DNA of 36,488 nucleotides from an uncultured Ignavibacteria bacterium (GCA_903939735.1 CAJAIA010000027.1:1-36488), one strand, 5' to 3'; positions 1 to 9,583 are shown, counted from the stretch's first letter. The notes: generated by a model not told the origin, from the letters alone. Translations and numbers: made by a program.

Positions 1-985
1 AGATGAAGGCTTCCAGTTCGCGCTCGTTCACGGCCGATGTGCCGTGCATGTTCACGTTGATCGACACCGGCTGGGCCACGCCAATGGCGTAGGCAAGCTG
101 GATCGTGCACTCGCGAGCAATACCAGCGGCAACGATGTTCTTCGCTAGGTGGCGTGCCGCATAGGCAGCCGAACGGTCAACCTTCGTTGGATCCTTGCCC
201 GAAAACGCACCGCCGCCGTGTGGTGCACGACCGCCATAGGTGTCGACAATGATCTTACGTCCTGTAAGCCCCGTGTCACCGTGCGGTCCACCAATCTCGA
301 ACACACCCGTTGGGTTTACGTGATACTTGGTGTCTGATGTGATCAGGTGTTCTGGGATAACGGCCTTCACGACGTTTTCGATCACGTCGTCTGTGATGCG
401 CTTCTGAGCATTTGCCATCGGGTCGTGCTGTGTCGATACAACGATTGTATCAACGCTCACAACTTCACCGTTGTCGCCATATACCACAGAAACTTGCGCC
501 TTTGCGTCCGGACGCAGGTATGGCATCAGGGCCGCATCATTCTTACGAATGTCGGCCAAGCGCTTTACGAGCTTGTGCGAAAGGTGAATAGCCGTCGGCA
601 TGTATTCGTCGTTCTCATTCGATGCATAGCCGAACATCATGCCTTGGTCACCAGCACCGCCTGTGTCGACTCCGGCAGCGATGTCGGGAGACTGGCTGTT
701 GATCACGTTGATCACGGCGCATGAATCAGCTTCGAAGCGATACTCGCCACGGTCGTAGCCGATCTCGCGAATCACCTTACGCACAAGCTTGGGGAGATCG
801 ATGTAATGCGTTGTTGTGATCTCGCCACCAACAACGATCATACCTGTCGTAGCAAAACATTCGCATGCTACGCGTCCAGTTGGATCGTTGGCAAGAACTT
901 CATCGAGGACGGCGTCAGAAACCTGATCGCAAACCTTGTCGGGATGTCCTTCGGATACCGACTCAGAGGTGAAGATGTACTGCAT
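1..985 (-). CDS. metK: S-adenosylmethionine synthetase, C-terminus beyond window edge
   Basis: Makes S-adenosylmethionine from ATP and methionine in the cytosol. I translated this frame by hand. The protein begins [17 protein letters not shown] (GHPDK is the N-terminal family signature), has GAGDQG near residue 117, and has the glycine-rich [16 protein letters not shown] signature near residue 270. About 328 codons are visible; the family is about 380-400 residues, so only the C-terminal part is missing because the window starts inside the gene. The ATG at 985 places the family N-terminus correctly, but I see no convincing Shine-Dalgarno before it. It lies 37 bp downstream of the nucleotidyltransferase gene and may be co-transcribed with it. 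Confidence 0.97.
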   Translation of the reverse strand, partial: MQYIFTSESVSEGHPDKVCDQVSDAVLDEVLANDPTGRVACECFATTGMIVVGGEITTTHYIDLPKLVRKVIREIGYDRGEYRFEADSCAVINVINSQSPDIAAGVDTGGAGDQGMMFGYASNENDEYMPTAIHLSHKLVKRLADIRKNDAALMPYLRPDAKAQVSVVYGDNGEVVSVDTIVVSTQHDPMANAQKRITDDVIENVVKAVIPEHLITSDTKYHVNPTGVFEIGGPHGDTGLTGRKIIVDTYGGRAPHGGGAFSGKDPTKVDRSAAYAARHLAKNIVAAGIARECTIQLAYAIGVAQPVSINVNMHGTSAVNERELEAFI

Positions 986-1022
986 GAAACCGAGGAAAAG
1001 TGATAGAGCGAGAACTGTTCGT

Positions 1023-2003
1023 TTACTGTGAGAGGCGGACGATGGAGGCATCGCCGATGTTGATCGATGAGAAGCGACCAGTGACTTCGGCGTTTTCACC
1101 GATGATCGACTGATCAAGTGCGATGTCGCATACCGTTGCTGCATCGCTCACGATACTGTCGCGCAGGATGGCATTGCGCACAACAGCACCCTTCGAAATC
1201 GACGCGTAGGGTCCGATCACGGAATGCTCAACAATTGCAGATGGATCAACGTGCACCGGCGGTACAAACACGCACCCTAGCGGAGCAGTCGGCATTTCGT
1301 TGCGCTTGGTGAGCAGGAAGCGATTCGTTTGGAGTAGTGTTTCCGGCTTGCCACAATCGTACCATCCATCAACGGAGAACGTGGTGAACTTTTCGCCACG
1401 ATCGACCATCAGCTGCAGAGCATCAGTGAGTTGGTACTCACCCTTGGTGCGCATGTCGTTCGTGATGAGTGTCTCCAACGCGCTGCGGAGCTCTGTTGGA
1501 CGGCTGATGTAGTAGAGTCCGACGATAGCCATGTTCGATACTGGTGTCTCGGGCTTCTCGACTAAGCGGCTTACAAAGCCACCTTCTTCGATCACCACAC
1601 CGAAGCGACGTGGATCGTCGACATACTTCACGCCAAGCGACGAGAACTGTCGCGACGAGAGCACAGACAGATCAACATCAAACACGGTGTCGCCAAGAAT
1701 GATGAGCACCGGTGTATCACCTAGCGATTCGCGTGCGCACCAGATCGCATGACCAAGACCAAGCATTTCATCTTGCTCAACGAACGTTACATCGAGTGTG
1801 TAGTTCGACGCGATGTAGTCTTCAACAAGCTCACCTTTGTATCCCGTGATAATGGTGGCACTTGAGACGCCTTGCGCGACAAGGGAGTCCAGGATATGAC
1901 CCAGAATTGGTTTGCCCGCAACGTTGACCAACACCTTCGGCAACGAGTGTGTGAAGGGGCGAAGTCGAGTGCCGATTCCGGCTACAGGGATGATGGCATG
2001 CAT
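1023..2003 (-). CDS. NDP-sugar pyrophosphorylase-like nucleotidyltransferase
   Basis: Predicted to transfer a nucleotidyl group to a sugar 1-phosphate, giving an NDP-sugar for cell-envelope glycans (RmlA/GlmU/GalU-type fold). The N-terminus carries the signature GxGTRLRPxTxxxPK (residues about 9-23), and the catalytic-domain motifs LGDT and VEKPE follow. The last ~85 residues look like left-handed beta-helix hexapeptide repeats ([16 protein letters not shown]), as in acyl- or nucleotidyl-transferases. The 326-aa length fits. The substrate (glucose-1-P, mannose-1-P or other) cannot be told from sequence. An in-frame TTG at 2012 gives three extra residues, but ATG 2003 sits 6 nt after a TATCTTTG box, so I chose it. 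Confidence 0.88.
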   Translation of the reverse strand: MHAIIPVAGIGTRLRPFTHSLPKVLVNVAGKPILGHILDSLVAQGVSSATIITGYKGELVEDYIASNYTLDVTFVEQDEMLGLGHAIWCARESLGDTPVLIILGDTVFDVDLSVLSSRQFSSLGVKYVDDPRRFGVVIEEGGFVSRLVEKPETPVSNMAIVGLYYISRPTELRSALETLITNDMRTKGEYQLTDALQLMVDRGEKFTTFSVDGWYDCGKPETLLQTNRFLLTKRNEMPTAPLGCVFVPPVHVDPSAIVEHSVIGPYASISKGAVVRNAILRDSIVSDAATVCDIALDQSIIGENAEVTGRFSSINIGDASIVRLSQ

Positions 2004-2009
2004 GGTCGG

Positions 2010-2017
2010 CAAAGATA
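2010..2017 (-). promoter_or_regulatory. -7 promoter box TATCTTTG, near-leaderless
   Basis: On the minus strand this reads TATCTTTG, a perfect match to the TAnnTTTG -7 element known in Bacteroidota. It ends 6 nt before the ATG at 2003. No clear -33 TTTG partner was found, and there is no Shine-Dalgarno between box and start. Confidence 0.55.
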
Positions 2018-2032
2018 CGGGGCGCAGGCGAC

Positions 2033-4249
2033 CTAGTTGATCTTCAAGACCTGTCCGCGGCGAACATTTGCAGATCGACGCAGGGCTGGATTCTTTGCCT
2101 TCAGGGCGTCGATCGTGGTGCCGAACCGCTCAGCAATATCAGTGAGGGTGTCGCCGGCCTTTACGCGATACGTGGACGGTCGGTTTGCTCGCTCTGACTC
2201 CTCTGCCAGTGCTGCCAGTTGCCGTTTTGAGAGGCTTGTTTCGATTGTGACCGTCGAGCCCAGCTGGAGCGCGCTATTGCGCTTCATGCGGTTGAGCGTG
2301 CGGATGCGATCGACGGTAGTCTCGTATCGGGATGCCAGCAACTGGAGCGTTTCGCCCTTGCGAACGCGGTGCTCGACAGTGCGTGTTACCGAGAGTTGTT
2401 CAACCTTCTGCTCGCGAGCAGCGGGTGTGGCAGAGATCGCCACCACCAGCGTATCGCCGATCCGGATGTTGTCGTTTCCAGCTGTCAAACCATTCCATGC
2501 ACGCAGGTCGGTAAGGTTCACCAAGTAGCGTCGTGCGAGTGATGTGAGGCTTTCGCCAGAGCGCACAACATGCTGTGTTCGTGTTGTACCAGAAGCGCTC
2601 GCCGCAGGAGTTGGCTCCGATGGCGTTGCCGTTACAGCTGCAACTGCAGTTGGCTTCGTTGGTGTGGGTGCCTGAACGGCCTCTGCTGCAGCGGCTTGCT
2701 CGGCTGCCTGACGCGTAGCTGAGGTCGACGGAATGCGAAGGACGGAGCCGCGCCGAAGCTTTGCCTTGTAGCCGCTAAGACTGTTGAGTTCGGCAAGCTC
2801 TGCACCCGATACACCATAGCGGCGTGCGATCGATGCCAGCGTTTCACCACGACCAACCTTGTGTGTGATGAACGGACGCTTCTCGTCGTCGGTAAGGGCG
2901 GCATATCGTTTCCGAAACTCTTCTGCGGCACCCTTGCGAACCTTCAAGTTGTAGGTCGCTGATGGTGGTGTGGCCTTGCGTACGAGTTCCGGATTGAGTT
3001 CACGGAGCGAGTCGATGGACATCCCGGCACATTGTGCAAGTGCTGAGAATTGTACCGCCTCGGTTACCGTGACCATCTCGTACTCATGTGGCGCATGGAG
3101 CTTGATCGAGTCGTCACCAAATCCATACTGATCGCGGTTTGCAGCAATGAGCGACGTTGCGATAAAGCGCGGGACGTACTGTTGGGTCTCGCGCGGGAGG
3201 AACGGACGCACCTGCCAGAAGTCTGGCTTATCCAGACCCGACTTACGAATGGCCCGGCGTACACCTCCAGCACCGCAGTTGTATGCAGCAAGCGCCAAAT
3301 GCCAGTCGCCAAGATCGCCGTACAGGTCTTTCAGGAATCGCATCGCAGCACGAGTGGCCTTTTCAGGATCGCGGCGTTCGTCCACCCAATACGTTACATC
3401 AAGGTCGTACTCTTCACCAGTTGGTTGCATGAACTGCCACATACCCATTGCGCCTACGCGCGAGAGCGCGTTTGGCGACAGGCCCGACTCGACGATTGCC
3501 AGGTGAGCAATCTCCGGTGGCATGTTTTCTTCATTCGCGATGCGTCTGATCATGTCGAACCAGCGTCCCGTGCGCTCAAGCGACACGCGCATAAACTTTC
3601 GTCCAACCGGACGGTTGGCAAAGAAGTCGATGTTCTTCTGAACGAACTCGTTGTACGTCAGCGGAATCGTTGTGCTCGGCAAAAGCTTCGGCGGCTCTGG
3701 TGCTGGCACGGCAATCGTCTCAACGGTGGGTTTCGCCGATTCGATCTCTTCAAACAGGCGCTCACGCAGGATGAAGACCGATGAGTTCTCGTTGAGGTTG
3801 TCGATGTTTTGGATGTACGACTCGTAATCCTCGATCACGGCCTGGACAAGGTCTGTGAAGTCGAGATTCTCCTCAATGCGGGGATACGATGCGAGACTGT
3901 TGAGCTCGGCAATAGCCGCTTCGAACTGCTCGGCAGCGAGTGCTGTGTCCTTCTGCTCAACCAGCGTCAGCGCTCGGAGATAGCGTTTCCGTGCTCGTTC
4001 AAGGTTGTTCGTTACTTCGGGGTCCCACTCACCCGCGGTCGACGTTTCCTCGTCCAAATCGCTGAACTCATCAGGAAACACAGGCCGCTTACGGGCCGAA
4101 TCAGGGATGGGCGGACGTCCCGCGCGGACGACAGGAGCGGTATTCGGCGTCTCAGAGCCGTGAGCCGCAGTTAGTCCGGATAGGATGCACACCAACACGG
4201 CGGCCAGAAGCCACAATCCTCGTGAGTTGGTGCCGATCCTCAGGCTCAT
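2033..4249 (-). CDS. MltD-like membrane-associated lytic transglycosylase, four LysM domains
   Basis: Cleaves peptidoglycan glycan strands non-hydrolytically in the periplasm. Residues 1-31 are a signal sequence. The region 75-180 is helical and charged. The SLT domain spans about 230-375, with catalytic Glu254 in the motif IVESGLSPNA and the later motifs GMWQFM and ALAAYNCGAGG. Four LysM peptidoglycan-binding repeats follow, opening at THKVGRGETL (~462), HVVRSGESL, HRVRKGETL and YRVKAGDTL, separated by Ala/Thr/Pro-rich linkers. The 738-aa length is longer than E. coli MltD (about 450 aa, two LysM) because of the extra repeats. The ATG at 4249 is preceded by AAGGA at good spacing. No lipobox is seen, so it is probably secreted rather than a lipoprotein. 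Confidence 0.95.
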   Translation of the reverse strand: MSLRIGTNSRGLWLLAAVLVCILSGLTAAHGSETPNTAPVVRAGRPPIPDSARKRPVFPDEFSDLDEETSTAGEWDPEVTNNLERARKRYLRALTLVEQKDTALAAEQFEAAIAELNSLASYPRIEENLDFTDLVQAVIEDYESYIQNIDNLNENSSVFILRERLFEEIESAKPTVETIAVPAPEPPKLLPSTTIPLTYNEFVQKNIDFFANRPVGRKFMRVSLERTGRWFDMIRRIANEENMPPEIAHLAIVESGLSPNALSRVGAMGMWQFMQPTGEEYDLDVTYWVDERRDPEKATRAAMRFLKDLYGDLGDWHLALAAYNCGAGGVRRAIRKSGLDKPDFWQVRPFLPRETQQYVPRFIATSLIAANRDQYGFGDDSIKLHAPHEYEMVTVTEAVQFSALAQCAGMSIDSLRELNPELVRKATPPSATYNLKVRKGAAEEFRKRYAALTDDEKRPFITHKVGRGETLASIARRYGVSGAELAELNSLSGYKAKLRRGSVLRIPSTSATRQAAEQAAAAEAVQAPTPTKPTAVAAVTATPSEPTPAASASGTTRTQHVVRSGESLTSLARRYLVNLTDLRAWNGLTAGNDNIRIGDTLVVAISATPAAREQKVEQLSVTRTVEHRVRKGETLQLLASRYETTVDRIRTLNRMKRNSALQLGSTVTIETSLSKRQLAALAEESERANRPSTYRVKAGDTLTDIAERFGTTIDALKAKNPALRRSANVRRGQVLKIN

Positions 4250-4293
4250 CCGTTTCCTTCAAATGGAGAGAAGTGCGCCGTAGCGCAGAAACC

Positions 4294-4327
4294 ACAAATA
4301 TACGCCGAAGGGGCATAGGACGGCAAA
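4294..4327 (-). promoter_or_regulatory. Bacteroidota-type promoter for the lytic transglycosylase
   Basis: The minus strand has TTTG (4327-4324), a 22-nt spacer and TATATTTG (4301-4294). This matches the TTTG / TAnnTTTG pair of Bacteroidota housekeeping promoters, with a slightly long spacer. It leaves a leader of about 44 nt that contains the AAGGA ribosome site of the gene starting at 4249. Confidence 0.6.
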
Positions 4328-4344
4328 CCCAGAGAAGGATTGTC

Positions 4345-4383
4345 CATGAACGGAAGTTCATGATTTATCGAGCCTTAGCTCGG
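4345..4383. repeat. Two small inverted repeats in the 141-bp gap after the cytochrome lipoprotein gene
   Basis: CATGAAC-GGAA-GTTCATG (4345-4362) and CGAGC-CTTA-GCTCG (4370-4383) are perfect short hairpins. They lie just downstream of the stop at 4391 of the leftward lipoprotein gene. Neither is followed by a strong T-run on the minus strand, so a terminator role is possible but weak. Confidence 0.4.
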
Positions 4384-4390
4384 TTATTCG

Positions 4391-5119
4391 CTATCGTAAA
4401 CCTTGCTGTTTCCACGCCTGGATGGTTGCAAGCGTACAGTCGTCCAGTTTGCCACCGCTTGGTGGCATTGCGGCAAATCCCGCGAGATGAGCCATCGAAC
4501 CGTAGAGCCGACCCGACGTTGCCATCGTGGCCACAACGGTACGGTCGGTAAGGTTGATGCCAGCGCTCGGATTCGTGCCGCTGTGGCAGCCGGTGCAGGA
4601 GCGCTGCATGATGGGCTGGACGTGCGTGGTGTAGGTCACATTTGTCGTGTCGCAACCCGCGCTGTCCTTCGAGCAGTCGCGATTGCGAGCCCCCTCGCGA
4701 ATCCAGCGTGCGACCAAGGCGATTTGCTCTGCTGTGAGTGAACGTGGCGGGGGAGGCATGATTTCGTCGCGATCGGTTTCGATCAGCGAGCGGTAGAGTT
4801 TCGACTCGGCAGGATTGCCGGCTCGCACGATGCGCTCCGATCCTTGCATGATGGATGTATACGACGTGAGGTCGACGTCTTCTTCGGGGTCGATTGCATC
4901 ATGGCATTCCGCCATGGTGCAGTTCGAGATGAGCATCGGGAGAATGTCGCGAGTAAAACACACGGCACTGTCGCTGTCGCCACCGGTTGTGTCGACCGAT
5001 CCGCCCGTGGTATCGGTGTACTCATCATCATCACGTGGATGGTAAGGTCCGCCGATGTAGTCTGCACACGCAGACATCACGAGCGAAACAAGAGCGAGGA
5101 GTACAAAACGACGTAGCAT
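4391..5119 (-). CDS. Lipoprotein with two cytochrome c-like domains
   Basis: Likely an envelope-anchored electron carrier or heme sensor. A signal peptide ends in the lipobox LVMSAC (lipidated Cys18). An Asp/Thr/Gly-rich linker leads to two repeats of the planctomycete-type cytochrome c fold. The first has the atypical heme motif CTMAECH (CX4CH) followed by MPPP. The second has a normal CTGCH (CXXCH) followed by AAMPP, and the Met of each MPP is the probable distal ligand. The 242-aa length suits two such domains. No oxidase, peroxidase or other redox partner is adjacent, so the partner is unknown. The start is 3 nt after a TATCTTGC box. Confidence 0.8.
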   Translation of the reverse strand: MLRRFVLLALVSLVMSACADYIGGPYHPRDDDEYTDTTGGSVDTTGGDSDSAVCFTRDILPMLISNCTMAECHDAIDPEEDVDLTSYTSIMQGSERIVRAGNPAESKLYRSLIETDRDEIMPPPPRSLTAEQIALVARWIREGARNRDCSKDSAGCDTTNVTYTTHVQPIMQRSCTGCHSGTNPSAGINLTDRTVVATMATSGRLYGSMAHLAGFAAMPPSGGKLDDCTLATIQAWKQQGLR

Positions 5120-5122
5120 GCT

Positions 5123-5130
5123 GCAAGATA
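5123..5130 (-). promoter_or_regulatory. -7-like box TATCTTGC 3 nt before the lipoprotein ATG
   Basis: The minus strand reads TATCTTGC-AGC-ATG, with the ATG at 5119. The same arrangement, TATCTTGC-GGC-ATG, occurs at the MGMT-like gene (14311-14318). No Shine-Dalgarno lies between. It is consistent with transcription starting at or next to the start codon. Confidence 0.45.
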
Positions 5131-5169
5131 CCCTCGCAGCATGCTACGGTTACACCCACCACCGAAAAC

Positions 5170-6306
5170 TTAGTATCGAAGGATCGCCGCCACGCCGGTT
5201 GCTGTGGGCATTGCCTGCGCAGGCAACACATGAACGGTGCCCTTCATGCTCATCACCATCACGGCCAGATCGTCGAGCACGTCGTCGATATCCGGCTGGC
5301 TAAGATCGTCGAAGGTGATGTCGCCTGTAACGGGATGAATCTTTCCCGGCACTTCGCGTTGATCCTCGACGAGGAGCGTATCGATACGACCCTCAACGGC
5401 AGCATGGGCAACCTGTACGATATCATCCAGACCGTTCCAACGTGTAGCAGCGCTCCGATAGAGGTCGATCAGATTCAGACTGCGCTTGGTCGCGAGCGGC
5501 TCGATAATCGACCACGCACGCTTCGTCATTTCACGTCGATCGAGGGCATGTGGATGTGTTACGATCGCATCAGCAAGGATCTTCTGATTGCGTGTGATGC
5601 GACGAAACTCACCAACCAATTCGGTTACACCGCAGAGGATCAGCGGCAGACCCTCGGCGCGTGAGACACGTTCGAGAACGGTACGATCAACGACACGGAA
5701 AAACTTCTCTGTGTCGAGCTCAATTTCATCGGACGTGGTTGTGTGGCCGACATGACGTTCGGTGCCCCCTGAGTTCGACCGTGTAAAGTGGCGCTCCGTG
5801 ATCGTATGTCCGAGCGCGCGCTCGAGTGTCATCGGCGCATCGGGTCCGAGATCGACCTCCTCGATGCCGTCGCGATCACCCACGTGCAGATGTGCCGAAT
5901 CACGCGTGAGCGTGAGCACATGATAGCGGTCGCTTGTCTGCAGAAGTTTGAGAAGGGGCTTCACATGAAACGTTTCAGCAACGATTGCCAGATCTCCAAC
6001 CGGACGATCGACGTGAAAGCGCAGGAACATGTCGGGTGAGCGAAACACCACGATGCCTTCGGTTCGTGCGTTCCAAAATTCTTCGTTGCGCTCGAGATGT
6101 TCAAATGGAGCGATGAGTTCAGCAACCATTGCGGGTGAGTACGCAGAGCTGAGCGAGTCGCGGATTTCCCGTACAAGGTTGCGATAGTGCGTTGGATCAT
6201 CGCGACGTTCAGGTTGTGTGCGATGTGTTGTAAGGTACAAGCTGGCGCAGGGTGCTTGTTGGTGCTGCATAACCTGCTGGACGATCGCTTGAAGATCGGT
6301 CTTCAT
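5170..6306 (-). CDS. baeRF family 3 protein (bacterial archaeo-eukaryotic release factor-like)
   Basis: The protein starts MKTDLQAIVQQVMQ and has the layout of the bacterial homologues of archaeo-eukaryotic peptide release factor 1 (baeRF family 3). An N-terminal domain has ASLYLTTHRTQPERRDDPTHYRNL. The middle domain contains VLTLTRDSAHLHVGD. A C-terminal domain holds the segments IEPLATKRSLNLID and VAHAAVEGRIDTLLVE. The family is thought, from comparative genomics, to act on stalled ribosomes or as stress-related translation factors; direct biochemistry is scarce. The 378-aa length is normal for the family. It has its own 220-bp upstream region shared with a divergent gene. Family identity is from recognised motifs, not a search. 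Confidence 0.8.
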   Translation of the reverse strand: MKTDLQAIVQQVMQHQQAPCASLYLTTHRTQPERRDDPTHYRNLVREIRDSLSSAYSPAMVAELIAPFEHLERNEEFWNARTEGIVVFRSPDMFLRFHVDRPVGDLAIVAETFHVKPLLKLLQTSDRYHVLTLTRDSAHLHVGDRDGIEEVDLGPDAPMTLERALGHTITERHFTRSNSGGTERHVGHTTTSDEIELDTEKFFRVVDRTVLERVSRAEGLPLILCGVTELVGEFRRITRNQKILADAIVTHPHALDRREMTKRAWSIIEPLATKRSLNLIDLYRSAATRWNGLDDIVQVAHAAVEGRIDTLLVEDQREVPGKIHPVTGDITFDDLSQPDIDDVLDDLAVMVMSMKGTVHVLPAQAMPTATGVAAILRY

Positions 6307-6527
6307 GACTATCTCTCTGTGGTGAATGTATCGAACTACTACTGCGTCAAGAATCGCGAGATTCGTCGAAGCGTACTATGACAAACGTCAGGGTTTATCC
6401 ACGAGCCATTCCGTGTTGTCATTTCATTACGACGCCATACGTGTGGTGATGACGAGGCGAACTGACAACGATTGCAGATTGTGAATGACGTATACTCGCA
6501 CTGGTTTCACTCCTCACGCAAATCATC
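6307..6527. promoter_or_regulatory. Divergent intergenic region between the baeRF3 and YhcH-like genes
   Basis: This 221-bp gap must carry promoters for both flanking genes. On the minus strand TTGACG and TACATTCA (about 17 nt apart counted from TTG) could form a promoter for the baeRF3 gene. On the plus strand TATACTCG lies about 30 nt before the ATG at 6528. A small inverted repeat GAATC-GCGA-GATTC is also present. None of these matches is strong. Confidence 0.35.
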
Positions 6528-6980
6528 ATGATCGTCGACACCCTCGCTTCGCCTGCAGCATTCGCACATTTGCCGTGGTTTGTGCGTGTGCGCGATTTCC
6601 TCGCTGCGCACGATCTCACAACTGTAGAGCCTGGCCGCCACGATATTGATGGTGACCAGTGCTTTGTGATTGTCGCCGACGATGTACGCCGCAACGACGT
6701 AGCACCGCTCGAGGCGCATCGTCAGTACATCGACGTGCAGATTGCACTACAAGGATCGTTCGACATTATGTGGTCGCCGCTATCATCGTGCACACTTGTA
6801 ACGAAGCCGTACGACACCGACGATGATGTCGAGCTCTATGCCGACGCTCCGTCGACGCGCGTGCATGTAGCCGAAGGCACAGCAGTGGTGTTGTATCCCG
6901 ACGATGCACATGCACCCCAGCCCCCTGCAAATGCCGTACGAAAGTGTATTTTCAAGGTCCACACTTCGTACATGCAATGA
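6528..6980 (+). CDS. YhcH/YjgK/YiaL (EbgC-like) family cupin protein
   Basis: A 150-aa protein of the DUF386 family, single-domain beta-sandwich (cupin-like) proteins that bind a metal and are linked to sugar or sialic-acid metabolism in enterobacteria. Family marks are GRHDIDGDQCFVIV, the core EAHRQYIDVQIALQG (residues about 64-78, with metal-ligand His and Glu), and the late PDDAHAPQ followed by KCIFKVH. No sugar gene is adjacent, so the substrate is unknown. A weak ribosome site precedes the ATG. The stop overlaps the next start (ATGA), so the two are translationally coupled. Confidence 0.88.
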   Translation: MIVDTLASPAAFAHLPWFVRVRDFLAAHDLTTVEPGRHDIDGDQCFVIVADDVRRNDVAPLEAHRQYIDVQIALQGSFDIMWSPLSSCTLVTKPYDTDDDVELYADAPSTRVHVAEGTAVVLYPDDAHAPQPPANAVRKCIFKVHTSYMQ

Positions 6981-7249
6981 CCAACGACCCCGAGCTCGAG
7001 TATTCTCCGCTGACGCAAACGATCACCGAACACGACCGTTCGATCGACGTCTACATCTATCGCGAGAAAGGGGGCTCGGAGTGGTACCTCGAAGTCGTGG
7101 ATGATCAGGACAACTCATCGGTCTGGGAAGACGCGTTTGCGTCGGACAAGCAAGCGCTGAACCTTGTGAAGAAGATCATCGCCCAAGAAGGCTTTACGAT
7201 CTTTCTCGGTCCGGGTCCAGACGATGATGTAGAGATGCCCGCAGAGTGA
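6977..7249 (+). CDS. Small acidic conserved-type protein
   Basis: A 90-aa protein with core IDVYIYR..SEWYLEVVDDQDNSSVWEDAFASDKQALN and an acidic C-terminus (DDDVEMPAE). I recall similar short proteins in other bacteria with the same pattern (aromatic-LEVVD, then S-x-V-W-x-D/E, then an Ala-rich helix), but no function is known to me. The ATG at 6977 overlaps the stop of the YhcH-like gene by 4 bp, which decides the start: an upstream in-frame ATG lies inside the previous gene. No signal peptide or membrane segment; predicted cytosolic. Confidence 0.75.
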   Translation: MTNDPELEYSPLTQTITEHDRSIDVYIYREKGGSEWYLEVVDDQDNSSVWEDAFASDKQALNLVKKIIAQEGFTIFLGPGPDDDVEMPAE

Positions 7250-7265
7250 GGTAGATGCCAATGAA

Positions 7266-7335
7266 AAGCCCCCTGCCAGCGAATGGTAGAGGGCTTGATT
7301 CGAATGCTATGCCGGGAGCTATACTTTCCCGGCAT
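7266..7335 (-). terminator. Tandem hairpin terminator downstream of acn
   Basis: Two hairpins lie just after the acn stop at 7343. The first is ATGCCGGGA (7309-7317) with TCCCGGCAT (7327-7335), a perfect 9-bp stem. The second pairs 7266-7274 with 7288-7296: on the minus strand AAGCCCTCT pairs with AGGGGGCTT (one G-U) and is followed by TTTTC. The second is best formed in the leftward transcript. It could also help stop the rightward pair ending at 7249. Confidence 0.75.
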
Positions 7336-7342
7336 TCAACCT

Positions 7343-9583
7343 TTATCGGCCTGCGATCAGATTCAACGCGGAGCCTGCCTTGAACCAGCCGAGTTGCTGC
7401 TCGTTCATGGTGTGCTTGAGTTCGATTGTTTCGCTGTTGCCGTCGTCGTGCGTTACTGTGAGCGTGACGTTTGAGCCGGGAGCGAGCGTTGTGATGTCGA
7501 TCGACATGCGATCGCCTTCGCGGATCTTGTCGTAGTCTGCTGGGTTCACGAATGTGAGCGGCAGCATGCCTTGCTTCTTGAGGTTTGTTTCGTGAATACG
7601 CGCGAAGCTCTTCACGATGATTGCCTTACCGCCGAGGAAGCGTGGCTCCATGGCTGCGTGCTCACGTGATGAGCCTTCGCCGTAGTTCTCGTCGCCAACA
7701 ACAACCCATGCGATGCCGCGTGCTTTGTAGTCGCGTGCAGTTGCTGGTACTTCGCCGTGCTCGCCCGTGAAGACGTTCTTGACGCTGTTGGCGGTGTCGT
7801 TGATGTAGTTGATAGCGCCGATGAACATGTTGTTCGAGATGTTGTCGAGGTGACCGCGGAAGCGCAACCATGGTCCGGCCATCGAGATGTGGTCGGTTGT
7901 GCACTTGCCCTTCGCCTTGAGCAACAGTGGCATGTCGATGTACTCAGCTGCAACTGGTGCCTTGAATGCTTCGAGTGCTTGCAGACGGTTGCTTGATGGC
8001 TCGATGACAACCGAGACCGTGCTGCCATCAGCAGCTGGTGCGATGAAGCCCGCTGGATCTGGTACGAAGCCTTGTGCCGGAAGCTCGTCACCAACAGGTG
8101 GCTGGAGCATGACGCCGTCGATTGGCTCCTTCATGAAGTTCGTTGTGAGCTTGCCAGCAAGCACAAACGCTGCAACTGTTTCTGGCGATGCAACAAAGGC
8201 GTGCGTTTCCTTGATGCCGTCGTTGCGACCTGTGAAGTTGCGGTTGAACGAGGTGATGATCGAGTTGCGATCGCCTTGCTGCACGTCGTGACGCTTCCAC
8301 TGTCCGATACACGGACCGCATGCGTTGGCAAGCACGGTGCCGCCGATGTTCTCGAGCTTGGCAAGAATGCCGTCGCGCTCGATCGTTGCACGCACCTGCT
8401 CGGAGCCCGGCGTAATCGTGAACTCTGCCTTCGCCTTGAGTCCGTTCTTCGTTGCAAAGTCTGCAATGGCTGCAACACGACTCATGTCTTCGTACGATGA
8501 GTTGGTGCATGATCCGATGAGACCAACGCGCAGATCTTCCGGCCAGTTGTTGTCCTTGACTGCCTTGACGAATTCAGAGAGCTCCATTGCACGGTCTGGT
8601 GTGAACGGACCGTTGATGTGCGGCTCGAGTGTGTCGAGGTTGATTTCGATTACTTGGTCGTAGTACGCCGATGGATTTGCAAACACTTCTTCGTCTGCAC
8701 GCAGGTGCTCTGCTACTGTGTTCGCGAGCGCTGCTACATCTGCACGGTCGCTCGAGAGCAGGTAGCGCTCCATCGATGCATCGTATGGGAACACCGATGT
8801 TGTTGCACCGATTTCCGCACCCATGTTGCAGATCGTACCCTTACCTGTTGCTGAGAACGATGCAGTGCCGTCGCCGAAGTACTCAACGATTGCGCCTGTT
8901 CCACCCTTTACCGTGAGGATACCAGCGAGCTTCAGGATTACGTCCTTCGGGCTCGTCCAGCCGTTCATCTTGCCAGTGAGCTTTACACCGATGAGCTTCG
9001 GCATTTGAAGCTCCCATGGCATGCCAGCCATTACGTCCACTGCATCAGCACCACCAACACCGATGGCGATCATACCCATACCACCAGCATTCGGTGTGTG
9101 TGAGTCTGTGCCGATCATCATGCCGCCTGGGAAGGCATAGTTCTCAAGCACCACTTGGTGAATGATGCCTGCGCCTGGCTTCCAGAAGCCGATGCCGTAC
9201 TTCTGCGAAACGCTCGAGAGGAAGTCGAAGACTTCCTTGTTTTCCTTGAGCGATGTTTCCAAGTCGTTCGTTGCGCCATGCTCGGCACGGATCAGGTGAT
9301 CGCAGTGCACTGTCGACGGAACGGCAACCGTTGGAATGCCGGCCGACATGAACTGCAGCAACGCCATCTGTGCCGTTGCATCCTGCATCGCAACGCGGTC
9401 AGGATTGAAGTCCACATACGCGCCACCACGTGTGTAGGCCGCTGTTGGCAGCTCCACCATGTGTGCATAGAGGATCTTCTCTGCAAGGGTGAGTGGACGT
9501 CCGACGAGTGCTCGCGCAGCCGCGACTTTTGATGGAAGGTGTTCGTACACCTTCTTGATCATGGAGATGTCTTGAGTTGCCAT
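7343..9583 (-). CDS. acn: Aconitate hydratase, mitochondrial type
   Basis: TCA-cycle enzyme converting citrate to isocitrate through a [4Fe-4S] cluster. The 746-aa length, the start [16 protein letters not shown] and the run [15 protein letters not shown] are those of the mitochondrial-type aconitase common in Bacteroidota. Cluster cysteines are seen in [11 protein letters not shown] and in [11 protein letters not shown]. The C-terminal swivel domain has [11 protein letters not shown] and [11 protein letters not shown] longer in-frame reading up to 9682 adds 33 residues with no family resemblance and overlaps the end of the ABC-F gene, so I use ATG 9583. It lies 68 bp behind the ABC-F gene and ends at a double hairpin terminator. 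Confidence 0.96.
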   Translation of the reverse strand: MATQDISMIKKVYEHLPSKVAAARALVGRPLTLAEKILYAHMVELPTAAYTRGGAYVDFNPDRVAMQDATAQMALLQFMSAGIPTVAVPSTVHCDHLIRAEHGATNDLETSLKENKEVFDFLSSVSQKYGIGFWKPGAGIIHQVVLENYAFPGGMMIGTDSHTPNAGGMGMIAIGVGGADAVDVMAGMPWELQMPKLIGVKLTGKMNGWTSPKDVILKLAGILTVKGGTGAIVEYFGDGTASFSATGKGTICNMGAEIGATTSVFPYDASMERYLLSSDRADVAALANTVAEHLRADEEVFANPSAYYDQVIEINLDTLEPHINGPFTPDRAMELSEFVKAVKDNNWPEDLRVGLIGSCTNSSYEDMSRVAAIADFATKNGLKAKAEFTITPGSEQVRATIERDGILAKLENIGGTVLANACGPCIGQWKRHDVQQGDRNSIITSFNRNFTGRNDGIKETHAFVASPETVAAFVLAGKLTTNFMKEPIDGVMLQPPVGDELPAQGFVPDPAGFIAPAADGSTVSVVIEPSSNRLQALEAFKAPVAAEYIDMPLLLKAKGKCTTDHISMAGPWLRFRGHLDNISNNMFIGAINYINDTANSVKNVFTGEHGEVPATARDYKARGIAWVVVGDENYGEGSSREHAAMEPRFLGGKAIIVKSFARIHETNLKKQGMLPLTFVNPADYDKIREGDRMSIDITTLAPGSNVTLTVTHDDGNSETIELKHTMNEQQLGWFKAGSALNLIAGR

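Noticed and set aside
4345-4383. A definite intrinsic terminator after the cytochrome lipoprotein gene
   Set aside because: The stems are short and lack a T-run, so they are listed only as inverted repeats.
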